Counted from the first letter of the stretch, positions 39,000-50,548 are shown. The stretch: 64,000 nucleotides of DNA from Lojkania enalia (GCA_010094045.1 ML986606.1:7813-71812); one strand, 5' to 3'. Translations and numbers: made by a program. The notes: generated from the letters alone by a model not told the origin.

Positions 39000-41900
39000 T
39001 TAGAGCTAGCAAGGGACTTATTTAGCTAGAAGAGTAGACTAGAGTAAATATTCGTTAAATATCTAAAGAATTGTAGAGTTATAGTACTATCTAGCGCTCT
39101 CCAGTCTAGAGTAGTATAAAGTAGGACGTAGATACCGAAGACTTAGAAAGACTGTAATAATAGATATAAGGTAAACGAAATTGGAAGGATTTTAAACAGC
39201 TATAGGAGATAAAGTAATAATATAAAGTAGGTAACATTTCTATAATCGATTCAGCTATTATTATACTAGAGGGAGTACAGCTACTATAAACTACCTCTAT
39301 CTAAACTAACCTTCTTCGCCCCAAACCTCCTTATATCTATAAGAAGAAGGATTATATAGACTATAACTAATAGGTCTAAAACTATAAAAAGTATTTTATT
39401 TAGTCGCTAGTAGACTTTTAAATAAAAAGGTAGAAAGTTACTTTTACCTCTAGATATATCTTAGAGTTTTTAAAGACTTTGTAGAAGATATATAAAACTA
39501 TAGAATGTTAAAAGAGTGCGTACTAGATCCCTATATAAAATATTCTAAAAGTAAAGATACTAAGTATATTAGAAACTCTATTAGAATAAAGGTAAGAAGC
39601 TTTTAATACCTTAAAAAGGTGTAGATAAAGGATAGACCAGTCTCTAACTAACTTATTAAACTATATAAGACCTCTATAAAAAGAAGTTAGAGAGATAAAT
39701 AAAGACCGTATAGTAAACAAGTTTATCTTAGCCTTATCTAAGCTGATAAGAAGAAATTTAAATCTCCTCTTAAGACTGCAGCTTTAGATACTACTAGAGG
39801 TAGAAGAATATATAAATATAATTTTCAGGCGTTGCTAAAAGCTTTATAAGGGGTAAGAGGGACGTAATATAAGTAATTGTAAGAGGCGAGGGTCCGATAC
39901 TTTAAGTAAGAGTAATAGTACTCCGAAGAAGGCTAGAAAGGGCTAGAAACCCCTGAAGAGATCTAGAAAAGGTAATATCTATTTAGAGCGGCCTCCTATT
40001 ATATATTAGATATATAGAGAGGAGGGTTATAGGTTTCCTAACTATCCCTAAAAGAAAGGGAAGTCTAAAAAAGCTCTCGAATAGAAGTCGGGAAAAGGTA
40101 AGGGTTAGAAGAATTAAACTCCTTTCTCCTAGCCTATATTAAACTCTCTAAGAAGAGTAGGGAGTTAGAAAAATTATATAAATTACTTTTTCGAACTTTT
40201 ATAAAGTTGCTTATAGTTAAGATAGTAGTAGAGGGTTTAGCTAAAAACGATTGTTTAATCGACTTAAGTATATAACTAAATCTCCTTAATACTATACTTG
40301 CGAAGTAGTATAGTCTAAAGATTAATCTACTACTAAAATTAATAGTAGAAGCCGTAAACGGCTCTAAGATTCTAATATATAGGACTACTATTACAAAGGT
40401 TACTATTAGGAACTTACGTGGTAAGGTTTAAGTCTATAAGGTACTATTTATAATATTAGACCTTAAAGGATATAAAGTTTACCTTAGATTATCCTAGATA
40501 CAGGATTATAATCCAAAATTAAACTTTCTTAATAGAAGGATGCTTTTTAGGGGGGTAAAGGCTATAGGCTTATTCTAGTTCTATAAGGTAGTACTAGAGG
40601 ATGTAGAAGAGTTCGCGGAGACTATTATAGGTGGTAAAATAGACGTCTATATATGCCTAGTTAATTCAGTAACTATAGTAGATAAAATTAGTACTAAAAC
40701 GGGCTAATTACGGCTAGAGTATACCGATTTTAAGGATGTGTTTAATAAAAAGCAATCCTTAGTACTTGTAGAGTATAGGCCTTAAAATTTAGCTATAAAC
40801 CTACTAGAAGAGACTAGTCCTCTATATTAACTGCTATATAATTTATCTTCGGTTAAGTTTTAGTATCTCTAGAAGTATCTAGATAAGTACTTATAATATA
40901 GATAGATTAGAAGATCCCGATCGCCTATTAGTATACTAATCCTCTTTATAAAAAAGAAGAATAGTAGTTTAAAGTTCTATATAGATTATAGAGGCCTAAA
41001 TAAGATTACTATATATTGTTATAGGGATTTTCGGCTAGTCTACCAAGCTGTATCAGATATCGACGTACGATATCACGGTCGATATTACGCCGGATATCAC
41101 GCTGGATATCAGCTGATATACCCCTTTTTCATGTACATAAATATGGCCCGCTGGCCATCTTCAATCAACCAGTTCAGCTCCTCATCTCCCTCCCTGAAAC
41201 AAGATTCGCCTCTCACCACATATATAATTAGCACCTTCTTCCCCTAATTTTAGAGTCGCTAGAGCGTCTAGCATAAGCTAAGTACTATACTAAGCTTAAT
41301 ATTAGAGAAGCTTACTATAGAATTAGGATAAAGAAAGGAGATAAATAGAAGACCGCGTTTTATACTAGATACGGTTCTTTTAAGTATACTATTATGCTGT
41401 TTGGCCTAATAAATATACTAGCATAATTTTAAACGTATATTAACTAGACGCTTACTAGCCTTATTAATATAATATATATTATATACTTAGATAATATCTT
41501 AATCTTCTCTAATATAGAAGAGGAATATATTAAGCATGTTAAGAAAGTACTTTAAAGACTATACGAGGCTAAACTCTTTATAAAACTTAGTAAGTATAAC
41601 TTCTATACTAGAGAAACAGACTATCTAGGGTTTATTATTTACCCTAAGGGGATTAAATTTAACTACTCCTAGTTAAAAACTATCTAAAATTAGCTAGTTT
41701 TATAAACTATATAAGATATATAAATCTTTATTAGATTTATAAACTACTACTATAGGTTTATTATAGAATTCTTAAGGATTATCTTACCTTTAATAAGATT
41801 AACCTAAAAGGGGCTAAAAGCCGCTAAAGGAGGCTATATCTAGAGAAGAGAAGAAAGTTAAAAGCTAGATATTAGTTAAAAAGGACTAGAGGCCTTCTAA

Positions 41901-43900
41901 TAGTTAAAGGAAGCTTTTTTAAGCATTCCTATTCTAGCTTATTATAAGCTAACTTAGCCTATAAGGATTAAGGTTAATACTTCTAGAAGCGCTATTTTAG
42001 GAATTCTTAGCCAGCTTATAGAAGAGTAAGTAGGTAAGATAATATAGTAACCTATTAATTTCTTTTTAAGAAAGCTTAGCGCGACGGAGTATAACTATAA
42101 TATATATAACTAGAAACTGCTTGTAATAGTAGAAAGCTTAGAGTACTAGCATTAATACTTGTAAGGAGTTATATTCGACCTTTATATAGACTATAATAAC
42201 CTCTGTTAGTTTATAGAAATAAAGACTTTAGTTTATTAATATATATAATCGTATCTTAAGCTTACTAAATATAATTATAACCTTATCTACCAGTCTAGTA
42301 AACTTAACTTAACTAACAAACTATTACGTTAACTAGACTATATAAAGGAAGTACAGGTACTTTTAAAGAAGTCTAATATAAGATATATTAAACCTATATA
42401 CGCTAAAATTAGCTTAAAAATAGTAGAAAGGACTAATTTAGACTAGAATAATAGTACTAAAATTCTTAAGATCTTAGCGGTAGTAACCCGTGTATAGACT
42501 ACTTAGAAAGATTTTTCTCCTACCTAGAAAGCGGAAGAGACCCCTTCTTTAGACTAAGAATACTATAACAGCCTAGAGTAGGCTAAAGAAGGTAATAAAA
42601 AGAAGATAGAGCTAATAATATTCTAAAAGAAGTAAAACGCCCTTAATTAGGTATATAACTACTGTATAGCAGGTTATAGAGAATAGATAAAAATATATAA
42701 GAGAGTATTATATTAATTTTAGTAGAAAGGTATAAGAGATAATATTAAGGTCTACTATTAGGATTATTTAAGGTATAGAAGGGTAAAAGCTCTTAGGTAT
42801 AAGCTTTATAGCCTATTATAACTATTACCCGTACTAAGTAGATTATAGGAATAAGTTACGTTCGATTTTATTATAGAACTCCCTCTAAGTTTATTCCTTA
42901 GTTAAGTATACGACTTAATTATAGTCGTTGTTAACCGGTTAACTAAAATAGTCTATTATATTCCTACTATCTCTACCTAGACTGTAGAAGATCTAATATA
43001 GGTCTAAATATACGACGTTATCTAACTATATAGTATCTTAGAGTTAGTAATATCTAACTATAGTATTCTAACGAAGTTAAAATCTTAGAAAATCTTTTAC
43101 TATTATTTAGTATTTTAGCGAGGTCTTAGTTTAGCCTATTATCTAGAAACTAATAGGCTAATAGAAAGATAAAACTAGACGCTTAAGTAGTATTTATATT
43201 ATTTCTACTATCTAGAGTAAGATAATTAAATAGTTTAACTATCTATAGTAGAGTTTATATATATTAACAGCGCTTATATAACTACTACTATTTTACCTTT
43301 TCACGCTTATTATAGTACAGATCCCTAAGGATCTAATTAGCTAGACGAGCCTTTAGGAGAGGGAGAAGCTCCTTTAGTAAGAGGTATAGCAGCTAAAATA
43401 CTAGTATTATAAAGTAAATATAAAGCGAAGATTAGTACTATAGTAGTTTATTAAAAGAAATATATAGATAAGAAGAGAATATACTTATCTTTAGTAGTAG
43501 AAGATAAGGTGTTAGTATTAAATTAATATATTAAGTTAACCCGTCCTAAAAAGAAATTGGATTAGAAATATTTTAGACCTAGTATAGTAATAAAGGTTAT
43601 AACGTCTATAACCTACTAGATTAACCTTCTAAGGTTAGATAGTATCTATCCGGTATTTTATATATCTTTACTAGAGCTATATAACCTAAAAGAGTCTATT
43701 TAGAGTCTAGATAGTTTAATATAAAATATTTTATACTAATTTAAGGATAATATATATAAAATTAATCGTATTATTAAATAAAAGTAAAACTCTATTAGAG
43801 TATAAAAATACTTAGTTAAATAGAAGAATTACCTAGACTCTAAGAATAGTTGGGAGCTAGAAACAAATATTAGTATTAATACTTTATAAGTATTCTAGAA
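39000..43900 (+). pseudogene. Gypsy3 gag-pol remnant with chromodomain
   Basis: Plus-strand frames show a Gag zinc knuckle near 39986-40045 (Cys codons turned to Tyr), an aspartic protease near 40245-40430 (Leu-Ile-Asp-Leu-Ser in place of Ile-Asp-Ser-Gly), and reverse transcriptase from about 40900 to 41660. The RT is interrupted by the solo LTR between the IDYRGLNK motif and the following Pro-Leu segment, and shows Tyr-Leu-Asp-Asn at 41484-41495. RNase H and integrase follow to about 43350, then a chromodomain at about 43750-43890 (YLVKQKNY, SQELETN). It has many stops and is non-functional. Confidence 0.78.
41017..41220 (+). repeat. Solo Copia LTR (family C1, copy B, 204 bp, TSD tatat)
   Basis: It is bounded by tatat at 41012-41016 and 41221-41225, begins TGTTATAGGG and ends CTCTCACCACA. 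It is near-identical in inverted orientation to the Copia-1 LTR at 1601-1804. It splits the reverse transcriptase of Gypsy3, and excising it with one target copy restores the frame. It keeps GC-rich, CpA/TpG-containing sequence inside a heavily mutated host, so it inserted after most of the RIP there. Confidence 0.9.
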
Positions 43901-43959
43901 AAAGAAGGATATTAAACTAAAGAAATTAAGTAAATCTATTAAAGACCGTAGACACTTTT

Positions 43960-45710
43960 TAAAAAAGAAGAAGGATAGCTAAGTTATTCTAGAGTATAAC
44001 CTTTATATAAACTTTCTAGTTAATATAGCTACCTTTATCTAGTTTTCCTTAAATTAAGGTTTTTTATAGGTATTTAATAGTACTATTACTAGACTAAAGT
44101 TATATAAATAAGGTTTAAGAATAAGTGCCTATAAAGTTAGCCTTATATATTAATATAGGTTCTTTAGTAATTATAAGAAGTGGTAATTCCTACTATTAAT
44201 ACTAGAAGGACTGTATTTTAGTATATTATAAACTAGAATAATATATAGGAGGCGGAAATATTATATTATTCTAAATATAGCGCTAATTTAGACTATAAGA
44301 TACTTAACTAGAGTATTATATCTATAGAAACGCTAGAGAACCTGTTAATATCTAAAAAAACTAATATCTACTAATATTTATACCTTACTATAATCTTTTC
44401 TCCTACTATAACTTAGTCGAACCTTTTTAATAGGGCGAATAGGCTAAAAGTATTAGTATAGAATAATATAGTACGATATAGTCTAAATTAACTTATAGAG
44501 GACTTTATTTCCTTTACTTTAGTATATTTATTATTATCTATATTAAGAAGATTTTTCTTAGTCTTATACTTACGCGCTATACTAATCTTAATATAGTCCC
44601 AACTAGTAAGTTTAATTCTAGACGAGGTCTTTCTATCCTTACTATTATAGGTAAATAGGAAGTTAGAATCTTTCTTACTAAGCCTAAATATTACTATTAG
44701 TACTAGAATATGTAAAAAAGAGCTAGAATATATATCTAAGTCTATTTAACTACTATTTAAATAGTATTTTAGACCCTTTAAGCTAGTTAAGTCTTATTAC
44801 TACTAATATAGGTAGTAATAAGAGCTTTAATAGTTTAATCGACCTTTATAATATACTCTAGCGTAGATAGATCCGACTATAGATATATTAGCTATAAGAA
44901 GGTTAGAATGCGCTATATTAGCCTAGAATATACTTTAAAACAATTTTTATTATTCTTCTTAAAGTAGTAGAAATAGATATTATATTAAATACCTTCGTAG
45001 AGATATTCTACTATAAGTAGGTCTAAAGAAGCAAATTTACAGTTACTATCTGCTTTATATAGCTTATCGCAAGCTAGACGCCTTAAATAGTAGAAATAGT
45101 AGATAGTATAGAATTCTTTACCCTTAGCCTCCTTAATATAGCGCTTCTAGACTAGAGCAAGTACTATATTACGCGTTATAGACCTGTTAGGCGTAAATTA
45201 GCTATTTATAGACTAGAAAGGCGCTGAGGAGGGCGCGAGAGGGGTATATATAGAGGAGTGTAGCGAGAATAGAAAAATGGGCGGCGGGCGGCGCGGGCAG
45301 CGAGTATGCGCGTCTACTAGCCCTTATTAGCTGTAAAGTACTCTATTATATCCTATATAGAGCTATAATAACTGTACTAAATACGCAGCTGAAGATTGAG
45401 GGAATTATACTTATTAAAGCGGTTAAGGAAGTATAAGAATTAAAGAAGTAGAATAGGCGGAGAAAGTAGCGTTTTTATAATTAGTATTTACTCTACTAGC
45501 ACCGTTTACTTATACCGCTCTAGGCAGCAAGTAATAAAGATTCCCTAAGGGTCGACCTTACTAGGTAAAGGTAAAAGTAGTAGTAATGATATACTACTTA
45601 ACCTAGAAGGAACTCTAGATTATATAACAGCACCTATCTTAGGGTAGCTCTACTAGTCTATTCTAGCAATATTTGTCCTCTATAAGCTGTTATAACAACA
45701 GCCTTCTAAG
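43960..45710. other. Gypsy3 3' region without recognisable gene
   Basis: About 1.7 kb lies between the chromodomain and the 3' LTR, unusually long for this element type. It is mostly AT-rich, with one GC-rich island at about 45225-45320. No domain is recognised; an extra, decayed open reading frame is possible. Confidence 0.4.
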
Positions 45711-45721
45711 AAGAGAGATAA

Positions 45722-45934
45722 TATAATATCTTATAGCTTTAAATTACAGGTTAATAATATAGAGTTATCTAACCTAAGGTTAAAATAGCCGAATCGCACC
45801 CTATAAGGATAGTAGTAATTTATTTCTCTTTTATCAGCTATCTCTTTTCTAAGAGAACTGAATATACGAATATTTTAGCTCTACTACTCTATCTATTATT
45901 GCTACGCTGTAATCTATTATACTAGCCTATTATA
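45722..45934 (+). repeat. 3' LTR of Gypsy3 (213 bp)
   Basis: It is the partner of 38646-38858 and is followed by aaata at 45935-45939. Confidence 0.88.
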
Positions 45935-45939
45935 AAATA

Positions 45940-47255
45940 TAGTAGAGTATCTAACTAAGCTTTTTTAAATCTTCTATATAGATATCTTATATAGCCTACT
46001 TAAGTAGAGCCTGTATTTTACGCTAATTAGAAGCGCTGAGTATACTATTACTAGAATTGTTACTACTATCTCTATTATCTCTCTAAGAGCTCTATATATT
46101 AAATCGCTTAAGAATAGTATTAGAGTTAAAAGGCGAGAGCCCTATATATATAAACGCCGATTTAATAGTCTTTTTAATAAATACTATATTCTAGGCTTTC
46201 TAGAAAAGTTAGAAAAAGTCTCTCTTTATAATAGTGGAGAGCCCCCAGCTAGCAGCTATAAAATTAGTAAGCTGATTCGTATAAGCTAGACTTAGAGGCT
46301 TAAATAGGCTGATATCTAGAGGCTGCAGCGTATAAGTCGAATGAGGTGGATATATAGCTAATAGGATCTTATTATCGTCGTAATAGTTGATAAAATCCAT
46401 AGATATATAAGATCTATAGCTATCTAGGACAAGTAGGCGATAGTTTTACCTAGCTTTCGCCTTCGTCTCTCGATTAAATACTTGAATAAGCTACTGTAGG
46501 CCTAGCTCGTTGTTCATCCAGCCTGTAGGTGAGACGGCAAAAAACGCTTTATGCTCTAATAGATCGAAATCTTGAAGCTATGTATCTTGTAGCTTTCTAG
46601 AATTAGCCTGATAAATTAAGGATGGCTTAAGAGAGCTGCCATCGGCGCATATACAGGCTATCGTCGTTATCTACTCACGATTACTATCTTATAGAGTCGC
46701 TCTAAGTTTCCCTTCGTCATATAGCTTGCGTGAGAAGATCCTTTTCATCCTACTAACCACCCCGATTAGGAAGCCTTTCTCATCCATATTAGAGATTTGC
46801 GCAGGCTCAAGCTTATATTGCTCTATTTTTTGACGCAATAGCTCGAAGTATAGTGAGTACTTAAAGGCGCTATCAGCTCGCTGACGTTTTGAGTCGATTC
46901 CGGTCGTCTAATGTGATTTTAGCTGATCTGAATATCGTGCGACGAAGCGATCAGTCCAGTTTTTTCCTGCTAGCCTTCCAGCTATATTACTTGCAAAATT
47001 CCGTATCATATCTCTTGAAGATGGCAGGCCTTTCGTACAGAGTCTATTTATATACTCTATAAGCTCAGTTTCTTGTCTGGCGTTGAGCAATCGTTTGTTG
47101 TTGCACCCCTCCGCCATCGAGCCCGTAATACATCGATGCCTGCGAGACAGCGTAGATCGATCAACATTGAAGCGGCGAGCAACTTCTGCATACGTAAAAT
47201 CTTCTCCTAATCGCAGCGATTCGATAGCGCTAAGCGCAGCCTCGATATCTCCCAT
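45940..47255 (-). pseudogene. Fot1-d transposase, N-terminal and catalytic part
   Basis: The frame starts at an ATG at 47255 (MGDIEAALSAIESL). A psq-type helix-turn-helix follows (residues about 15-45, VARRFNVDRSTLSRRH), then the Tc5/CENP-B-like DNA-binding domain (LVNARQE-like start, Gly-Lys-Asn-Trp-Thr-Asp-Arg-Phe). After a stop near 46910 the DDE catalytic domain is readable at 46800-46209: Asn-Met-Asp-Glu-Lys-Gly-Phe (first Asp), Leu-Val-Leu-Asp-Ser-Tyr (second Asp, with Gly and His changed), Asn-Tyr-Tyr-Asp-Asp-Asn (third), then Thr-Leu-Gln-Pro-Leu-Asp. A few in-frame stops occur, mostly TAG in place of Trp. Damage rises toward 45940, next to Gypsy3. Fot1-like transposases cut at TA; this copy is inactive. 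Confidence 0.8.
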
Positions 47256-47343
47256 ATTGACTGAGTTATGGCGTGTTGAAATGTGGTGTTGATTTTCGTA
47301 AACGTGCACGATGTGGGGCCGTGCATGAAGTGGTGGCTTACGT

Positions 47344-47614
47344 TAGTACTAAGTCGTGGTACAACGGAGTAAACCCACTTGGCTCAAATAGAAGTATTCT
47401 TAATCAACCAACAAACGGCAGAAAGCAATCCTCGCTTCTTCTCCCCCATCTCCACCTAAACTAACTGTTCAAACCAAAAAAAAAAAGGAAAAGAAAATGA
47501 GGTTTTCAAGGAGTATCCGCAATTTTGAAGACACTTAAGGCTATTTCAAATTTAAAATTTATCTTTATATTGTGTTCTGGACAAAAATTTGCCCAGCAAA
47601 TCAGATAACAAAGA
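47344..47614. other. Boundary between transposon island and gene island
   Basis: Composition becomes normal right after the Fot1-d end at 47343. An A-run lies near 47477-47490. No gene is seen. Confidence 0.5.
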
Positions 47615-47704
47615 GTCGTCTTAGCTCAGCTGGGAGAGCGTCAGACTGAAGTCTAATTCAGTCATCAAATCTGAAGGTCGTGTGTTCGATCCACACAGAC
47701 GACA
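47615..47704 (+). tRNA. tRNA-Phe (GAA) with 17-nt intron
   Basis: A full cloverleaf can be folded. The acceptor GTCGTCT (47615-47621) pairs with AGACGAC (47697-47703), with discriminator A47704. The D arm is GCTC/GAGC, the anticodon stem TCAGA/TCTGA, and the T arm GTGTG/CACAC with loop TTCGATC. The anticodon GAA is at 47648-47650. The intron occupies 47652-47668, directly 3' of position 37, and its ATTCAGTC can pair with the anticodon loop, as in eukaryotic pre-tRNA-Phe. The minus-strand open frame over this gene is an artefact. Confidence 0.96.
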
Positions 47705-48948
47705 CTCCTTTTGCTTGTATTCATTGGACTGCCGTGGAATTGTGCAAGTCGAGTTTTTGGGCCCAACCTCGCTTTGGACGTTGTGTGGAGGACTAGACTT
47801 AAAATAGGATAGACTGCATCGGCGTTCGGATATACCCGAGCTTGTTTTTCCTTCCAGCTGTTGCTGCTTGGTTCATACTTATGCAATCCGCTTTCTATTT
47901 GATTTGCCTGATGAAGTGCATCCGCACGACTACCAAACTCCTTTTTGGCACCTTTGCATCTACCTATCATGCTTCGCACAAGCTCCGGACCATTTTATCG
48001 TGCATCTATCCTCTACTCGTCGATTTTATCAATCTGTAAGCGCTTCCCCTCGCAATGCAGCCTTGTACTTTTTTGTCCAATCAATCATCGATTTGCCGAG
48101 GCAGCTGTAATTTAACGCCTAAATGTATATCCTCCAAGCCTTAACGCATTTCCGTTTCATTCGTGATTATTAATTTCTTTAGCTACATTTTCTGTGTAAC
48201 TGGACGGTCTAAGAAGCAGTAGTTTTGGATATAAAAGACTGAGGGGCCACCCTATCTTAGCCTAGTTCTGTTGACTCTTGTTTTCTTTAACTACACTTTT
48301 GTGTATTATCTTTCCTGTATCCGACCACCTGGGCTGCGCATTATCTCGAAGCTGAGGCCTAGTAACGCTGCGGCCATTAAAGAACCCTATGCGATACAGG
48401 ACATCGACATGCGATTACTCAATGTAGGACTGTTTCCGCTCGGAGGGTTCATAGAACGATTTTATTCCTACCTGCTTTTAATTAAGCCACAAGTGGAAAA
48501 GGAAAAACCCAAGTCTCGAGATATGGCAGAACGTGAAGTGAGAAATTTAGCAGAACACAAAAGGACCAAATTCTATGCTGGCTAAGCTGTTAGAGGGCGT
48601 AGGTTACACTTGGGCTGACACCATTTGATATGTCGACAACCTTGCTCAATCCGATGATTTCGAGGACTAAAGGGTTTCTTGATGATTATTTGCATGGATA
48701 AATCGAACGATATAGAACTGATTGAGACCATCAACTCTATGTTCGAATGGTATGCGAAGTCAAGAGTTTACTATGCTTGCACGCAAGACGTGACATGTGT
48801 TTTGCATATTTGCAAAAGTCAATGGTTCGCTTGAGGTTGAATATTCCAAGAGCAACTAGCATTTTGATTATCTATAATTCTATATGACTATGCTATTTAA
48901 TTTGACAATCCATCTCATAACTATCTCTTCAAGACTCTAGGCATCCTT
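47705..48948. other. Intergenic region, no supported gene
   Basis: Composition is normal. Short open frames (for example 48271-48585, which lacks an ATG at its start) show no domain or intron structure. I see nothing supportable. Confidence 0.4.
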
Positions 48949-49129
48949 TGTGGTGAGAGGCGAATCTTGTCTCAGGGAGGGAAATGAGTAACTGAACTGC
49001 TTGATTGAGGATGGCCAGAGGGCCATATTTATGTACATAGAAAAAGGGGTATATCAGCTCATATCCGGCGTGATATCGTACGACGGTGTCCGATGCAACT
49101 CAGCAGACTTGCCAAAATCCCCATCACAT
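48949..49129 (-). repeat. Solo Copia LTR (family C1, copy C, 181 bp, TSD tcctt)
   Basis: TGTGGTGAGAGG...CCATCACA is flanked by perfect tcctt duplications (48944-48948, 49130-49134). It has the same orientation as the Copia-1 LTR. It is shorter by about 23 bp because part of the GATATC repeat block is missing. It lies in the gene island, 1.2 kb from tRNA-Phe. Confidence 0.92.
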
Positions 49130-49134
49130 CCTTG

Positions 49135-50228
49135 ATATGCTCTTCATCATAATTTATGCAAACTTATTTATTTTAGGGCTCTAGAAATGCTTTCCACCCA
49201 ATACTTACCAAGGCTTGTAAGAAATTTGCCACTTTTTTACTTGAATAGTTGGGATTTCTTGACACATTAGCAACAGAGCACTAGTTGGGGTGTCCTCATA
49301 TAGCCTAATAGCGTATATTGTAGTTTTCCTCAAAATATACAATAGTTTTTCTTCATGAACGTAGATTTCGTTGATGCTTTGATTATTTGAGCGGTGAGAC
49401 ACTTGATAGTAGCTATCGACCACAACACTGCCGTGATATTGAAAGAGAGACGTGCAGTTCAATTGCAATAGATATACTACTACCTGACCTATTTCATACC
49501 ATCCGCTATTTCCACATCGTCGATGACCAAAAACAAACGACGCGCTTAAGCATCGTAAAGAGGACTCTAAACACTAGCTGCAAGGTATTATGTATCGCAT
49601 GATCCCTATTATGGATTAGCCCTAATATCATGTGATACCTAGGACAGACAGTATAAATAACCTTGTTCCTCTATAGATATGAATCAACACAGTTCTCCTC
49701 CTCATCTACCCCGATACTTTACACTAGCCAAATCCAAAACTTTACGATCTGAAGCCCTAGACTCTAGATATGAAGCTCTAAATCGTAACCAAAATTGTAG
49801 CTTCAAACGTAAACAGCGCCTAGTCATCCGGTAATCTCGCCACAATCTCGATCTCCATTCCTGTGTCTCCTCCAACATGCATCAACTCTTGGTCGCCCAC
49901 AAGTTCTTCATGATAAATAAATGTGTCTAAAGAAAGTCTTAATAGAAGATAAAATATTAGAATACACCGTTAGACTTGCGACTGTCACTAATTTGAAAAT
50001 TACTATCGTAGTCTCATTTAAGAGTACTTAGGGCATGTTAGTACAGTTATTTCACCTCCCGGTCTGATCCATCTTATCTTGTCCAGTCTACCTTAAACTC
50101 CAACACCGTATCTCAAGATACCATAGTCTACCTGCCCCTTCTACCTAACGTCCGCCCATTTATTTCGGTATTCTGTATAGCGAATTAACATTCATTTTAT
50201 TCTTTGAGAGTCCCCAAGATCAATTACT
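49135..50228. other. Intergenic region, no supported gene
   Basis: The composition is mixed and the short open frames show no recognisable product. Confidence 0.4.
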
Positions 50229-50548
50229 ATGCTCACGGACCTCTTCGCTTTGGCAGCAACTGCCGCGACTATTCTCGCCAATAATCCAGTTGTCCTTACC
50301 TATAAAGTCTCCACACCAGATAAGGCTCGCCTCGATACCAAGGACGTAGCAAAAACTCTATTGAATATTGCGGTTTCATCAATATCTATGTCCCCGAACT
50401 AAATTCTGAGTACCGGGCGTAATCTGCCTGGATTCAAGGGCCTAGAAAAGGATGACATCTGGAACGTTCCCTGTCACCATATGAAGACCCACTCAATCTA
50501 CTACAAGTTTTTGGAGATTGTACCTGCAAGTTCCACTAGTGGGCTATA
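50229..50548 (+). pseudogene. Possible broken gene for a small secreted protein
   Basis: An ATG at 50229 opens a 57-codon frame whose first 17-18 residues (Met-Leu-Thr-Asp-Leu-Phe-Ala-Leu-Ala-Ala..) look like a secretion signal. It is followed by a polar stretch ending at TAA (50400-50402). The same frame stays open for about 48 more codons and ends at TAA around 50546-50548, so a single nonsense change may have broken a roughly 106-residue protein. A small intron around the stop is an alternative. I recognise no family. It could also be chance. Confidence 0.25.

Larger units (their letters stand above)
38646..45934 (+). mobile_element. Complete RIP-damaged Ty3/Gypsy chromovirus 'Gypsy3' (7289 bp, TSD aaata)
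   Basis: Two 213-bp LTRs (38646-38858, 45722-45934) lie between aaata duplications (38641-38645, 45935-45939). The pol order and a purine-rich stretch (AAGAAGAGAGA) just before the right LTR show the plus orientation. It lies in the transposase gene of Fot1-d and contains a later solo Copia LTR at 41017-41220. Confidence 0.9.
36077..47343 (-). mobile_element. Pogo/Fot1 element 'Fot1-d' split by Fot1-c and Gypsy3
   Basis: Pieces are 36077-36228, 38086-38640 and 45940-47343, about 2.1 kb in total. The two ends are inverted repeats of about 41 bp (36077-36117 and 47303-47343). They match at 24 positions, and all 17 differences are C in the right end versus T in the left, or G versus A, so the left end has been hit by RIP and the right end has not. 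Removing the two insertions gives one continuous minus-strand transposase order, from the N-terminal DNA-binding domain at 47255 to the C-terminal tail near 38100. Confidence 0.85.

Noticed and set aside
47665..47979. 104-codon open frame on the minus strand
   Set aside because: It overlaps the tRNA-Phe gene antisense; its C-terminal residues are just the complement of the T arm and acceptor.
48271..48585. 104-codon plus-strand open frame
   Set aside because: No ATG at its start, no introns, no recognisable domain or codon pattern.
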